This document shows, piece after piece, positions 17,650-26,910 of a stretch of 64,000 nucleotides of DNA. The DNA is taken from the NCBI RefSeq assembly GCF_000151205.2, contig NC_016051.1, positions 1,736,001-1,800,000 of the forward strand. Reading direction: 5' to 3'. This stretch comes from Thermococcus sp. AM4. Lineage in GTDB: Archaea; Methanobacteriota_B; Thermococci; Thermococcales; Thermococcaceae. The translations under genes were made by a program, and so were the position numbers. Below the pieces are notes generated by a model. That model was not told where the DNA came from. It did not search any database and saw only the letters and a program-made list of their open reading frames with translations. How positions within the stretch are numbered: the first letter of the stretch is position 1; each line of letters starts with the position of its first letter.

Positions 17650-18672
17650 CGAGCTCTCCCATTCCTCGTAGGCTTCCTCCACTTCCTCCTTCCTGAACTC
17701 CGGAACGGCGTCCCTGAAGGGGTTGAACTTCTCAAGTTTCCTCTCGTCGTCGCCGATGTAGGTCGTCACCATGCCCACCTTGGAGTGAAGACTTGAGGGG
17801 ACCCTTAGAATCCTTTTGAGGTCTATGGTGACCTTCCCATCAAAGTACGCCCGCGAAAACGTTGTTGATAGTGAGAAAAGCCTCATTAGCGTCTTGTACC
17901 CTATGCCCTGGGGGAAGGCAGTCAGTAAGGCGTTCCTCACGAAGCCCTCGTAGATCCTCTCCTTCCCATCGAGGATTGCCTCCGCCTGCTTTCTTTTGAT
18001 CCCCACGTTGAGCAGATGGTTGAGGTTTATCCTCCTGATGAAGTATCCAAAGCGGAGCCTGAAAACCCGGAAGTAGCCGGCTGAGAGCATTATCCGCCTG
18101 GACTGAACGTCCTCAAACGTTACCTCCTCGGCCGCGCTGACGTAGGCGAGAATCTTCTCCCTAGCCTTGGCGTCGAGATCGAGAACCCAATCGTCGAGCA
18201 CCCTTATGTGGTAGCCCCTCCCTGAATAGACCACGTGGATCTCCTCGAAGCCGAAGTCCTCCTTCAGGATCCTGAGCGTGTCGAGAACGAGCTCCTTGGC
18301 GTCCTCAAGGCAGAGGGGGCACACCTGACCGCTGGGGTGTAGCTCAATACACCTCCTCAGGGGCAGATCCTTCGCGTCTATGTCGAAGACCAACTCGGCT
18401 CCCAGCCAGCCCTCCATCTCACTCGGCTTTTCGTAGAGGGCAACGCTTGAGAACATCGCGTAGGGGGCGGTGGCCTTCACGTAGTCTTCGAGATCCCTGA
18501 CGTCGAGGAACTGGTTTTTTCTGTCGCTCGGACCCTCCCCCGTGTGGTCGAAGCCGAACTCCCTGTTCTCGAGTGTTTCCACTATGAAGTCAGGCAGCAT
18601 TTCCGCGCTCCATTCCCCTTGGTAGTAGGCCCGCCGTTCTTCCGGCGTGACCTCCCTGAAGAGCTCACTCAC
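17644..18672 (-). CDS. priS: DNA primase small (catalytic) subunit
   Basis: About 342 residues, close in sequence to Pyrococcus p41. The catalytic acid pair is in LVFDIDAKD, the SGRGYHIRVLD motif supplies the conserved Ser/Arg/His, and the small zinc knuckle is CIELHPSGQVCPLC. It synthesises primers as a heterodimer with PriL, encoded just upstream with a few bases of overlap. GTG 18672 follows AAGGTGGGGA at good spacing; GTG 18681 in frame lies within the RBS. The gene is convergent with the propeller gene, overlapping by 6 bases. Confidence 0.96.
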   Translation of the reverse strand: MSELFREVTPEERRAYYQGEWSAEMLPDFIVETLENREFGFDHTGEGPSDRKNQFLDVRDLEDYVKATAPYAMFSSVALYEKPSEMEGWLGAELVFDIDAKDLPLRRCIELHPSGQVCPLCLEDAKELVLDTLRILKEDFGFEEIHVVYSGRGYHIRVLDDWVLDLDAKAREKILAYVSAAEEVTFEDVQSRRIMLSAGYFRVFRLRFGYFIRRINLNHLLNVGIKRKQAEAILDGKERIYEGFVRNALLTAFPQGIGYKTLMRLFSLSTTFSRAYFDGKVTIDLKRILRVPSSLHSKVGMVTTYIGDDERKLEKFNPFRDAVPEFRKEEVEEAYEEWESSL

Positions 18673-19849
18673 TCTCCCCACCTTCCGTCCGTTTTCTCTC
18701 GTAGTAAAGCCTCCTGAGGTAGTACGTCAGGGGATTTCTTATCCCCCTGCAGAACCGGTCCGGCCTGCACAGTTCGGGTGCGTTCGCCCTGATCTTGTCG
18801 CAGTTCGGGGGGAAGTACCAGGTTGAGTTCCCGCTGTCCTCGAGGCTGGGTTTGTCTGTAAACCCGAAGCCCAAATGGTACCAGATGTTCTTTATCTCGT
18901 TCGGCTGATCCTCGAAGAGGGGTGGCCTGCAGCGGTTTCCGGCCTCGATGATGAGTGGAAGGATCTCCCGCTCGATGACGCTTAGATCATCAACGCAGTC
19001 CCGGATCCGAACGTCCCTCCTGGGGGGGTTGGGGCATATGCGGGCGTAGCTGAGAAAGCTCGTGAGGAGAACCGTTATGGCGTAGTTCCTCATCCCGCTG
19101 CCGACGCCGGCGAGGGCCTTCTTAACGCAGGGGGGAAAGAGATCCGGTCGGAGGGGCTGGGCACCGGTGGAACCGATGGCCTCTATCCTCTCCTTGAACT
19201 TCTCCCGCGCGATCTCGCTTAGTCTCTCCCTCAGGACGGAGTAAAACTCAGGAAGGTCGTCCCTGACGTCGTAGAGAAGGTTCACGGCCCTCTCCAGGTT
19301 TCTCTCAAAGGCCTTTCTCCACAGGCCGAGGACCTCCCCGCGGCGGAGGTATGCCCAGCTGTTCCTGATGTACACATCCTTCAGGCTGCCCCCCCAGAGG
19401 GGGATGAAGTGCCTCAGCCACATCTTGTACTCTATTCTCAGTTTCCTCCGCTCCTCCTCCCCGAGCTCGCGGTATCTGCTCTTCTCAAGGATCAGCCGGT
19501 CTTTTTCAGGGATCTCACCCTCTGAGACGCTTTTAACCCGCAGCGAGACGTCCTCCAGAGTTTCGGCCTTTCTGAGCTTTGCCAGGTATATCTCGGCGTT
19601 CTTGTCGCGGACGAGCTCCATTTCAAAACCGTACGGTGAGAGAGCGAGGGCTCCAATGAGGGCGTAGAAGGTCATCAGGTCCCGCCACTCCTCGGCGTTC
19701 AAAATTTTCTCCGGGGGTTCCTCCTCCCACGTAATCCTCTCCAGAACCTCCTCTACCCCAACGTACCCGGGGATCCTCTCAAGGAAGGCCTCGATTCCAC
19801 CGAAGTCCTCGATGATTTTACGGGCCCGCCTCCCGAAGGGGTCTAGCAT
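18665..19849 (-). CDS. priL: DNA primase large subunit
   Basis: About 394 residues. The C-terminal third carries the four cysteines expected to bind the [4Fe-4S] cluster: PPCVKK, PNCDK, ELCRP and RFCRG. ATG 19849 with GGGTG a few bases upstream is preferred to GTG 19858. It binds and positions the catalytic subunit encoded immediately downstream. A divergent regulatory gene starts 100 bases away, so the intervening region must hold two promoters. Confidence 0.95.
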   Translation of the reverse strand: MLDPFGRRARKIIEDFGGIEAFLERIPGYVGVEEVLERITWEEEPPEKILNAEEWRDLMTFYALIGALALSPYGFEMELVRDKNAEIYLAKLRKAETLEDVSLRVKSVSEGEIPEKDRLILEKSRYRELGEEERRKLRIEYKMWLRHFIPLWGGSLKDVYIRNSWAYLRRGEVLGLWRKAFERNLERAVNLLYDVRDDLPEFYSVLRERLSEIAREKFKERIEAIGSTGAQPLRPDLFPPCVKKALAGVGSGMRNYAITVLLTSFLSYARICPNPPRRDVRIRDCVDDLSVIEREILPLIIEAGNRCRPPLFEDQPNEIKNIWYHLGFGFTDKPSLEDSGNSTWYFPPNCDKIRANAPELCRPDRFCRGIRNPLTYYLRRLYYERKRTEGGESE

Positions 19850-19949
19850 CGATGGCACCCGGTTAATGTCGGGACACGGTGATAAAACCCTTTCGGGGAA
19901 AAGCTTAAATATCCATTTCTACCCACCTTTGAGTAAGAGGTGAACAAAA

Positions 19950-20546
19950 ATGATGCTGATACTTGAGGAGTACTTCAAGAACTACCCCGCGAGGAGGAAG
20001 GTTGTGGAGTTCCTCTTCGAGAACGGCCTCTCCGTCAAGAACGGCAGGATCTATCTAAGGAACGTGGAGATTCCGATAAGCGAGCTCGCGAGGGTCATCG
20101 GCGTGAACAGGAAGATCATCTACCACACGGTCGAATACATCGAGAAAACCCCTGCTTTAAGGCTGATCTTCGAGAAGCTGAACCCCCTCCCGAGCCTCAT
20201 CGACGTGGCCCCGCTCATGGGCTGGGAAGTGCTCGAGATAGAACTCGACAAGGAGAGGTACATGGAGGGCTTTTACAAGGTTCTCAAGCTCCTGCACGAC
20301 CACAATGTTCCCGTGATGGAGGTCTTCAGCAGGAACCTCCGCGAGGAGCCGAGCAAGCTGTACATAGTCATAGACGGGACCCTGCCGGTCGATGCCTTCG
20401 TCAAAATCAAGGAAACGGAGGGCTTCAGGAGGCTGATAATAAGAACCCCGGAAAAGGACAAGACGAAGTTCGTGTGCGAGTACTGTGAAGTTGAGTACTG
20501 CCCCAAGAGGGCACTGCTGGAGCGCATCTCTACCCGACGACCTTGA
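19950..20546 (+). CDS. ACT-domain regulator of amino-acid metabolism (COG2150 type)
   Basis: A 198-residue protein. An N-terminal helix-turn-helix is visible around residues 47-70 ([19 protein letters not shown]), followed by an ACT-like ligand-binding domain (about 85-165) and a short tail with four Cys (CEYCEVEYC). The layout matches the archaeal predicted regulators grouped in COG2150. GAGGTG at 19938-19943 and the TATA-like CTTAAATATCC at 19903-19913 support the start. Effector amino acid and targets are unknown. The 3' end overlaps the convergent acylphosphatase gene by 17 bases. Confidence 0.75.
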   Translation: MMLILEEYFKNYPARRKVVEFLFENGLSVKNGRIYLRNVEIPISELARVIGVNRKIIYHTVEYIEKTPALRLIFEKLNPLPSLIDVAPLMGWEVLEIELDKERYMEGFYKVLKLLHDHNVPVMEVFSRNLREEPSKLYIVIDGTLPVDAFVKIKETEGFRRLIIRTPEKDKTKFVCEYCEVEYCPKRALLERISTRRP

Positions 20547-20805
20547 AGCCCTCTAACCCCTCCGGTTCTTCCCACTTTACCTCGACGCGCGTTACCCTCG
20601 CCAGCGGCGGTCCCTGGTGGGCCCAGCCTATCAGAGCCTCGACCCTCTCCTCGTCCCCCTCAACGACGGCCTCAACGCTCCCATCCGGCAGGTTCCTGAC
20701 CCAGCCGGCAAGGCCGAGTTTTCTGGCTTCCCTCTGCATGCTCCAGCGGAAGCCAACTCCCTGAACGCGTCCGTATATCCTCAGGTGCGCCCTAACCTTC
20801 CTCAT
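20530..20805 (-). CDS. acyP: Acylphosphatase
   Basis: A 91-residue enzyme that hydrolyses acyl phosphates. The diagnostic [11 protein letters not shown] (catalytic Arg of the phosphate loop) and the later [17 protein letters not shown] motif with the catalytic Asn are intact, and length is typical. It is transcribed toward the ACT-domain regulator; the divergent CutA gene starts 70 bases from its start. Leader and promoter elements are short, as is usual here. Confidence 0.97.
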   Translation of the reverse strand: MRKVRAHLRIYGRVQGVGFRWSMQREARKLGLAGWVRNLPDGSVEAVVEGDEERVEALIGWAHQGPPLARVTRVEVKWEEPEGLEGFKVVG

Positions 20806-20875
20806 GCACCATCCCGGGGAAGTTTCTCCACAAGGGATTTAAGCTTTACCCGCCTACACACCATTGGGGTGTCCC

Positions 20876-21190
20876 ATGGAGGCGATACTCGTCTACACGA
20901 CTTTTCCGGACTGGGAGAGCGCCAGAAGAATCGTCAGGGAGCTCCTTGAGAAAAAGCTGATCGTCTGCGCTAACCTCAGGGAGCACGAGGCAATGTACTG
21001 GTGGGACGGGAAGATAGAGGAGGGCAGGGAAGTCGGAGCGATACTCAAAACGGACGTGAGCAAGTGGAAGGAGCTCAGAAACACGCTCAGGGAGCTACAT
21101 CCCTACGAGGTTCCAATGATAGCGAGGATCGACCTGGATAAGCTCAACAGGGAGTACTCGGAGTGGATGGAGAAGGTGCTCTTCGGATGA
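20876..21190 (+). CDS. cutA: CutA-type divalent-cation tolerance protein
   Basis: A 104-residue trimeric ferredoxin-fold protein. The family signatures [20 protein letters not shown] and [10 protein letters not shown] (with the metal-site region) are all visible. ATG 20876 gives the family's usual N-terminus; an upstream TTG at 20864 is less likely. It ends in ATGA, overlapping the start of the next gene by 4 bases, so translation is coupled. Its physiological role in archaea is unclear. Confidence 0.95.
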   Translation: MEAILVYTTFPDWESARRIVRELLEKKLIVCANLREHEAMYWWDGKIEEGREVGAILKTDVSKWKELRNTLRELHPYEVPMIARIDLDKLNREYSEWMEKVLFG

Positions 21191-21774
21191 TACGGAAGGT
21201 GAAACCCGAGATACGAGTCGTTGGCTTCGACGACGGAACCTTCTCCTTTTCTTCCAAGCTCGAGAGGAGGAAGACGGTCCTCATAGGGGTCGTCATGAAG
21301 GGATCCAGGGAGGTCGTTGGGGTTCTGAGCAGGTGGATAACCGTCGACGGAAGCGATGCCACGGATCTCATGATAGACGCCGTCTTAAGGTCCAGATTCA
21401 AGGATCTGCGGGTGATCCTGCTCAAGGGGATAACATACGGGGGGTTCAACGTCGTTGATCTCGAGCGGCTCCACCACGAGACCGGTTTGCCCGTTATAGT
21501 CGTCGTCAGGAAGAGGCCCGATCTGGCGGCGATGGAGACGGCGCTCAGAAAGCATTTTCCAGACTGGAGGGAGCGGCTGGAAATACTCCGGCGGGCACCA
21601 CCGCTCTTTGAGCTCATTCCGGAAAAGCTCTACGTTCAGGCCCTGGGGATACCACCTGAGACGGCGGCCGAGGTCGTGAAAACGACGACGAGAACCGGCC
21701 TGATACCCGAACCCCTGAGGCTGGCCCACATGATAGCGTCGGCCGTCATGACGGGGGAGAGCACGAAGGAGTAG
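21187..21774 (+). CDS. DUF99 (UPF0215) family protein
   Basis: A 195-residue protein with the conserved start [13 protein letters not shown] core of [28 protein letters not shown] and [11 protein letters not shown] identifies DUF99. The family is archaeal and, in my knowledge, of unproven function, with an RNase H/endonuclease-V-like fold proposed. Start ATG 21187 overlaps the CutA stop (ATGA). A longer in-frame reading from 21163 would lie inside cutA and is not favoured. Confidence 0.85.
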   Translation: MIRKVKPEIRVVGFDDGTFSFSSKLERRKTVLIGVVMKGSREVVGVLSRWITVDGSDATDLMIDAVLRSRFKDLRVILLKGITYGGFNVVDLERLHHETGLPVIVVVRKRPDLAAMETALRKHFPDWRERLEILRRAPPLFELIPEKLYVQALGIPPETAAEVVKTTTRTGLIPEPLRLAHMIASAVMTGESTKE

Positions 21775-21804
21775 GTTTATAAGGCCGTAAAAAGAGGAAA
21801 CAAC

Positions 21805-21864
21805 GACCGATGATGGCAACAGGGTAGCTACCGAGCGATGAGGAAGCCGTTCCAGTCTGAGGTC
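21805..21864 (+). ncRNA. C/D box sRNA (2'-O-methylation guide)
   Basis: A 60-base unit has all parts of an archaeal C/D RNA. The terminal stem is GACC (21805-21808) with GGTC (21861-21864). Box C-like ATGATGG is at 21810-21816, a D'-like CCGA at 21831-21834, a C'-like CGATGA at 21836-21841 and a perfect D box CTGA at 21857-21860. Both internal spacers are about 14 bases, as expected for guides. A TATA box TTTATAAG (21776-21783) stands at the right distance for a start at about 21805. The guide before box D would pair with an ACTGGAACGGC-like target, which I could not place on rRNA or tRNA by eye. Confidence 0.8.
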
Positions 21865-22708
21865 AATCGCACGGAACGAGGAGGACAGGGATCTTTGAAT
21901 CCCTCATGACCCTCTCGGCGGTACTTCCAAGGATCAGGTCCTTGAGGAAGCTCCTGCCCTTCTTGCCTATCACGATGACGCTTGCGTTTTTGGCGAGGGC
22001 GGTTCCTATTATGGCCTGGCTTGCGGTTCCCACCATCACCTCAAGCTCAAACCCGGCTTTTATCCCCCTTGCCGTCTTCTCAAGGTTCTTCTTGGCTATC
22101 TCGATGTTGTGCTCGAGTTCCTCTATTCTCCCGTAGTCCACTGAGTGGAGGAGTATCCCGGACTCTATCAGCTCCTCGAACTTTTTCACTGTCTCCACGA
22201 TCCGGATTGAACATTTCGAGAAGTCCAGGGCAACGAGGGGCCTTTTGAATATTCCCGAGCACGATGGGAACGCTGGCAGGATCTCATCATCCTTCTTCTC
22301 GTATTTCAGGAGCAGAACGGGCTTCTTTGAGGCCCTGGCCAGGTTTGAGGCCGTGCTTCCAAGGAACATCCTCCTCCAGATGTTTTCTCCGGTGGTCGGG
22401 GTCACTATGAGGTCTATTTCCTTACCGCTGGCATATTCGGCTATCTCAAGAGAGGGTATTCCAATCGAGACGTACGTCACCACCTTCGTTTCCGGGAACC
22501 TGTCCCTGATCTCTTCCTTCAGCTTCTCCAGCTTTTCCTCGTAGATCTCCTGCAGTGAAAACGCCTCAACGTCGAGGATCGTGATGTCAAGAACGTGGAT
22601 TACGTGGAGCTCTTTAACTCCGGGCTTCACTATCTCCGGCAGGCACTCCCTGAGGGCTTTGAGAGAAACATCCGAAAAGTCCGTTGGATAGAGGACTTTC
22701 TCGAACAT
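21863..22708 (-). CDS. Universal stress protein, two UspA domains
   Basis: A 281-residue tandem UspA protein. Domain 1 begins MFEKVLYPTDFSD and ends with the nucleotide-loop text IVTPTTGENIWRRMFLGSTASNLAR. Domain 2 begins PLVALDFSKC and ends VIGKKGRSFLKDLILGSTAERVMR followed by KIPVLLV. Both keep a G-x-x-x-x-x-G-S-(T/S)-A loop typical of ATP-binding Usp. Start ATG 22708 is preferred because GGTGAGGTT directly precedes it; an upstream in-frame ATG at 22738 has no RBS. The stop overlaps the sRNA end by two bases on the opposite strand. Confidence 0.88.
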   Translation of the reverse strand: MFEKVLYPTDFSDVSLKALRECLPEIVKPGVKELHVIHVLDITILDVEAFSLQEIYEEKLEKLKEEIRDRFPETKVVTYVSIGIPSLEIAEYASGKEIDLIVTPTTGENIWRRMFLGSTASNLARASKKPVLLLKYEKKDDEILPAFPSCSGIFKRPLVALDFSKCSIRIVETVKKFEELIESGILLHSVDYGRIEELEHNIEIAKKNLEKTARGIKAGFELEVMVGTASQAIIGTALAKNASVIVIGKKGRSFLKDLILGSTAERVMRDSKIPVLLVPCD

Positions 22709-22802
22709 AACCTCACCCGGTATTATGTTGTACCTCAATGCTTATTACCGTTGCCCGATGACAGGAAAGCGTTATAACGTTCAGGTTCAAGTTTGAACGG
22801 TG

Positions 22803-24005
22803 ATGGCCGTGGTCAAGAAGGTTCACCTTTTCGACTGGCATAAGGAGCACGCCAAGAAGGTTGAAGAGTTCGCCGGCTGGGAGATGCCAATCTGGTACTC
22901 CAGCATAAAGGAGGAGCATTTAGCCGTTAGAAACGGCGTCGGCATCTTCGACGTCTCCCACATGGGCGAGTTCATCTTCCGCGGTAAGGACGCGCTGGAG
23001 TTCCTCCAGTACGTAACGACGAACGACATAAGCAAGCCCCCCGCGATAAGCGGAACCTATACTCTGGTTCTCAACGAGCGTGGAGCTGTTAAGGACGAGA
23101 CCCTCGTCTTCAACATGGGGAACGACACCTACATGATGGTCTGCGATTCAGATGCCTTCGAGAAGCTCGAGGCGTGGTTCAACGCCATAAAGCGCGGAAT
23201 CGAGAAGTTCGGTGAGCTCGACCTCGAGATTGAGAACAAGACCTACGACATGGCCATGTTCTCCGTTCAGGGCCCGAAGGCGAGGGACCTCGCGAAGGAC
23301 CTCTTCGGGATAGACATCAACGACCTCTGGTGGTTCCAGGCCAAGGAGGTCGAGCTCGACGGAATCAAGATGCTCCTCTCGAGGAGCGGCTACACCGGCG
23401 AGAACGGCTGGGAGGTCTACTTCGAGGACGCCAATCCATACCACCCGAACCCGGAGAAGAGGGGCAAGCCCGAAAAAGCTTTGCACGTCTGGGAGAGAAT
23501 CCTCGAGGCCGGCGAGAAGTACGGCATAAAGCCAGCAGGACTCGGAGCCCGCGACACCCTCCGTCTCGAGGCCGGCTACACGCTCTACGGCAACGAGACG
23601 AAGGAGTTACAGCTCCTCAGCACCGATATAGACGAGGTAACACCCCTCCAGGCCAACCTCGACTTCGCGATATTCTGGGACAAGGAGTTCATAGGCAAAG
23701 AGGCACTCCTCAAGCAGAAGGAGAGGGGTCTCGGCAGGAAGCTCGTCCACTTCAAGATGGTCGACAAGGGAATCCCGAGGGAAGGTTACAAGGTCCTAGC
23801 CAACGGAGAGGTCATCGGGGAGGTCACCAGCGGAACGCTCTCACCGCTCCTCGGCATAGGCATAGGCATCGCCTTCGTCAAGGAAGAATACGCCAAGCCG
23901 GGCGTTGAGCTGGAGATAGAGATAAGGGGCAAGCCCAAGAAGGCCGTGACGGTCACTCCACCCTTCTACGACCCCAAGAAGTACGGCGCCTTCAGGGAGG
24001 AGTGA
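22803..24005 (+). CDS. gcvT: Glycine cleavage system T protein (aminomethyltransferase)
   Basis: A 400-residue GcvT with the folate-binding signatures [20 protein letters not shown] and [12 protein letters not shown]. The C-terminal barrel has [18 protein letters not shown]. It transfers the methylene group of glycine to tetrahydrofolate together with the P, H and L proteins, none of which are in the window. ATG 22803 follows GTG 22800; the region upstream is only 94 bases to the divergent uspA start. Length matches the family. Confidence 0.96.
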   Translation: MAVVKKVHLFDWHKEHAKKVEEFAGWEMPIWYSSIKEEHLAVRNGVGIFDVSHMGEFIFRGKDALEFLQYVTTNDISKPPAISGTYTLVLNERGAVKDETLVFNMGNDTYMMVCDSDAFEKLEAWFNAIKRGIEKFGELDLEIENKTYDMAMFSVQGPKARDLAKDLFGIDINDLWWFQAKEVELDGIKMLLSRSGYTGENGWEVYFEDANPYHPNPEKRGKPEKALHVWERILEAGEKYGIKPAGLGARDTLRLEAGYTLYGNETKELQLLSTDIDEVTPLQANLDFAIFWDKEFIGKEALLKQKERGLGRKLVHFKMVDKGIPREGYKVLANGEVIGEVTSGTLSPLLGIGIGIAFVKEEYAKPGVELEIEIRGKPKKAVTVTPPFYDPKKYGAFREE

Positions 24006-24044
24006 GGTTCTCTTCCCTCTTCCCTTTTCCCCAAAACCCTTTTA

Positions 24045-24062
24045 GGTAATGGTACCGTTACC
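24045..24062. promoter_or_regulatory. Near-perfect 18-bp palindrome at the promoter of the ATPase gene
   Basis: GGTAATGGTACCGTTACC reads as an inverted repeat around GGTACC with a single mismatched pair. It lies 21 bases before the ATG of the AAA ATPase and directly after the TATA-like TTTTAGG, that is, across the likely transcription start. A repressor operator is the simplest reading; the regulator is unknown. Confidence 0.45.
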
Positions 24063-24082
24063 TGGTCCTGGGGGCATTACCT

Positions 24083-25159
24083 ATGCTGTTTGACCCGAGG
24101 CCCAAGAAGAGGAGGGAAGAGCTCTTTGACAGGGAGAAAGAGATTGAGGAGCTTTTGAACACGAGGGAACCCCTAACGCTCCTTCTCGGCATACGAAGAG
24201 TCGGGAAGAGCTCTCTGCTTAGGGTAACACTGAACGAAGTCGAAAACGGCGTTTACATCGACGCGAGGAAGATGTACTTTGACTCCGGCGGCTGGATAAC
24301 ATCAGAATCTCTCATCAGGGAGTTTGAGAGGGCTCTGAACTCTCTCAGGGGTTCGGTGAGGGGGAAGGTTTTTGAGACCCTCGGGCACGTTAGGGGTGTC
24401 TCCATCTCCGGCCTCAAGCTTGAGCTGAGCAGGGATGCCCGCCTCTCGGAGGTTTTGGAGGCCCTGAACGACGTCGGGGCGGTAATCGGGGTGGACGAGG
24501 CCCAGTACCTGCGCTTCTACGGCTCCCGTGGTGGGCGTGAGTTCCTGGCGCTCTTGGCCTACGCTTACGACAACCTCGACAACCTGCGCTTCGTTCTTAG
24601 CGGTTCTGAAGTAGGCCTGCTCCACGACTTCGTGGGGATAGACGATTACGAAAGTCCCCTCTACGGCAGGTCCCACGGTGAGGTTGTTCTCAGACCGTTT
24701 CCGAGGGAGCTCTCCGTAGAGTTCCTCCGGAGGGGGTTCACTGAGGTTGGAGTAGACGCCTCAGATGAACTCATTGAACGGGCCGTTGAGTTCCTCGATG
24801 GAGTTCCCGGCTGGCTTGTGGAGTTTGGAAGAAAATACTCCGAGACAAAGGACTTTGAGGGCTCGCTGGAGTACGTGTTCCGCCAGGCGAGAGGGTTCCT
24901 TAAAGGAGAGCTCAGGGAGCTTGAGCGGAGGAGTCCCCGCTACATTTTGATTCTTGAGGCCATAGCCAGGGGACAGGACCGGTGGGAGCTCATAAGGGAC
25001 TACCTGGCCCTCAGGGGACACAACGTCCCGAAGTCCCGCTTGGCCGAACTCATAAGGAACCTTGAAAAGATGAGCTGGATTGAGGCGGACTTCAGCTCCG
25101 GCAGAAAAAGGTACAGAATAATCGACCCGGTAATCGAGCGCGTTTTAGCTGAGCGATAA
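24083..25159 (+). CDS. Archaeal AAA ATPase (ATPase_2 family) with C-terminal winged helix
   Basis: A 358-residue protein of the archaeal ATPase_2 (PF01637-type) group. The opening FDREKEIEELL is the usual start of the family. Walker A is LLLGIRRVGKSSLL (about 34-46), Walker B VIGVDEAQYL near 138, and sensor-like FVLSGSEVG near 172. The last 90 residues form a winged-helix-like domain (VPKSRLAELIRNLEKMSWIEAD). Many relatives are paralogous, sometimes linked to mobile DNA, with poorly known function. No GGTGA-type RBS is seen before ATG 24083, so the mRNA may be nearly leaderless. Confidence 0.88.
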   Translation: MLFDPRPKKRREELFDREKEIEELLNTREPLTLLLGIRRVGKSSLLRVTLNEVENGVYIDARKMYFDSGGWITSESLIREFERALNSLRGSVRGKVFETLGHVRGVSISGLKLELSRDARLSEVLEALNDVGAVIGVDEAQYLRFYGSRGGREFLALLAYAYDNLDNLRFVLSGSEVGLLHDFVGIDDYESPLYGRSHGEVVLRPFPRELSVEFLRRGFTEVGVDASDELIERAVEFLDGVPGWLVEFGRKYSETKDFEGSLEYVFRQARGFLKGELRELERRSPRYILILEAIARGQDRWELIRDYLALRGHNVPKSRLAELIRNLEKMSWIEADFSSGRKRYRIIDPVIERVLAER

Positions 25160-25190
25160 TCTTTTTATCCTTCCCTTACTTTTTGATCTC

Positions 25191-26018
25191 ATGTCCAAAA
25201 AACACGCCATCGGTGCCGTTCTCCTCTGGTCAACGGTTGCAAGTGCTTTCAAGCTCTCACTCCTCTACATGAGCCCGCTCCAGCTCCTCTTCTGGGCCTT
25301 TCTGACGTCGCTCGTTCTCTACGGTGCCCTCTACTTCCGGAGCTTCAGGCCCTCCAGAGAAAACCTACGCTCCGCTTACCTTGGCCTCGTACTCTTCCTC
25401 TACTACACCGTCCTCTTCTCTGCCTACGACCTCCTTCCTGCCCAGGAGGCGCAGGCGCTCAACTACACCTGGCCCCTGGCGCTCGTTTTGCTTTCCGTCC
25501 CCCTGCTTAAGAGAAAACTCGCCCTGAAAACATTATTTGGCCTCTTTCTTGGCTTTCTCGGTGCCCTCATTGTTGCAACCCGGGGCAGGCTTTTATCCCT
25601 CGGCTTCTCGAATCCAGTCGGGGACGCCCTCGGCCTCGGAAGCGCCCTAATCTGGGCCGCCTACTGGCTCCTGAACGTTCGGGACGGCAGGAGGCTTGAG
25701 GAGAAGATGTTCTGGAACTTCCTCTTCGGCTTCACCTACGTTTCAATCGCCGTCGTCGCCACAGGTAACTTCGCCGTTCCTCCCGTAGAAGGCCTCGCGG
25801 GGGCAATCTACGTCGGCCTGTTCGAGATGGGCGTTACCTACCTTCTCTGGTACCGCGCGGTTGAGAGCGACGTTGCCTTCGCCTCGAACCTGGCTTACTT
25901 AGTGCCGTTTCTGAGCCTGCTCTTCATCGCCCTCATCCTCGGTGAGAGAATAGAACCGACAACCGTTCTTGGCTTGGTTCTAATAGTGGGGGGAATCCTC
26001 CTTGGAAGGGAGCAGTAG
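25191..26018 (+). CDS. EamA/DMT-superfamily transporter
   Basis: A 275-residue integral membrane protein with about ten helices in two EamA repeats. The second repeat ends LAYLVPFLSLLFIALILGERIEP, typical of the family. It is distinct from the similar-sized transporter at 7326-8180, and no substrate can be assigned. It begins 31 bases after the ATPase stop; a TTTTTATCC TATA-like box in that gap suggests its own promoter. Confidence 0.85.
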   Translation: MSKKHAIGAVLLWSTVASAFKLSLLYMSPLQLLFWAFLTSLVLYGALYFRSFRPSRENLRSAYLGLVLFLYYTVLFSAYDLLPAQEAQALNYTWPLALVLLSVPLLKRKLALKTLFGLFLGFLGALIVATRGRLLSLGFSNPVGDALGLGSALIWAAYWLLNVRDGRRLEEKMFWNFLFGFTYVSIAVVATGNFAVPPVEGLAGAIYVGLFEMGVTYLLWYRAVESDVAFASNLAYLVPFLSLLFIALILGERIEPTTVLGLVLIVGGILLGREQ

Positions 26019-26910
26019 GCGCTTAACTGGCTTTATCTTTCCCTATCAGTCGGGACGTTTGAACGAGGTGAGAACGGTCTGGATCTTTCAACGGCCTTTG
26101 AGAAAGCTTGGCCAGGGAAACTTTTTGCCAAAAGTTTCATCAAAGTTTGTGATTCTTTCATCAGGGGCTTCTTTTTGGATGTTTGCACTTTTAATGGACT
26201 CTTGTAAGTTGTGAATTCCTATCTTTTGTGAAGCTTTCTCACTTGGGTTTACCTTTTCTCGCGCTCCGGAGGAGCGCCTCTTAGAGAAAACCCCTCTCAA
26301 TAGCTCTCTTAAAGAGAATTCTGCAGAGAAGATGGCCGTTTGAAAATGCAAACTCCTTAGAATTGCCCCTTAGTAGAATCACGAACCTTGGTCAAACTCT
26401 GCGGGACTGTCGTCCCTCGCGTCGAGCAAAGCCCGACGTCGCACAGGCGAACAAACTTTAAGAAAGCCTGACCAAAGAAAGCTTTTCTCCTCCAAAGGAG
26501 CAAAAAGCAGTCGTGCACTAACTAAAGAGCGGACTCAGTGAGGGTTTAACCTCAAACTAAGCCCTCTCATATCGGCGCCCGAAGGACGCCTTCTCAAGTG
26601 AAACACTCGCAAGCAAGCTTTTGGGAAAAAGCTTGACCAAAAGTGTCAAACCTTCACAAGGGGCAAGGATAGAGTGCATGCCTTTCCAAGTGATCCGTTG
26701 GTTTTTGGGTTTGTTTTAATAAGGGCTCTTGGGAAAGGGGTTTAAACTTGAAACGCGCCCGAAGGGCGCTAATGGGAAAACACGCTCGAAAACGGCGAGT
26801 TTGAGAGCAAACCCACCGAAAATGAACCCGTCTAAAAGCATGCTTCCCTTTGATGAAACTTTTCACCAGAAAAGTTTCTCCGCCAGCGCTTTCGTCAGAA
26901 AGGGCTGTTG
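26019..26910. repeat. Hairpin-rich non-coding region
   Basis: About 890 bases without a convincing gene, but full of short inverted repeats. GAAACTTTT/AAAAGTTTC occurs twice with identical 9-bp arms (26117-26138 and 26855-26878). CAAGCTTTT/AAAAGCTTG spans 26614-26635, and GCGCTC/GAGCGC (26261 onward) is nested in TTTTCTC/GAGAAAA. GCGCCC-GAA-GGGCGC is at 26755-26769, with a variant GGCGCCCGAAGGACGCC at 26574-26590. AAGCTTGACCAAA-like words recur near 26104, 26464 and 26631. The segment ends against the tRNA pair. It could be a decayed mobile element, a family of non-coding hairpin repeats, or a structured transcript; nothing decides this here. Confidence 0.6.

Noticed and set aside
26019-26910. 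CRISPR array
   Set aside because: The repeats are short hairpins at irregular spacing (for example 738 bases between identical arms), without regular unique spacers.
26019-26910. Replication origin
   Set aside because: No Cdc6/Orc1 gene is adjacent and no clear ORB-type motif was seen, although A+T-rich repeats are present.
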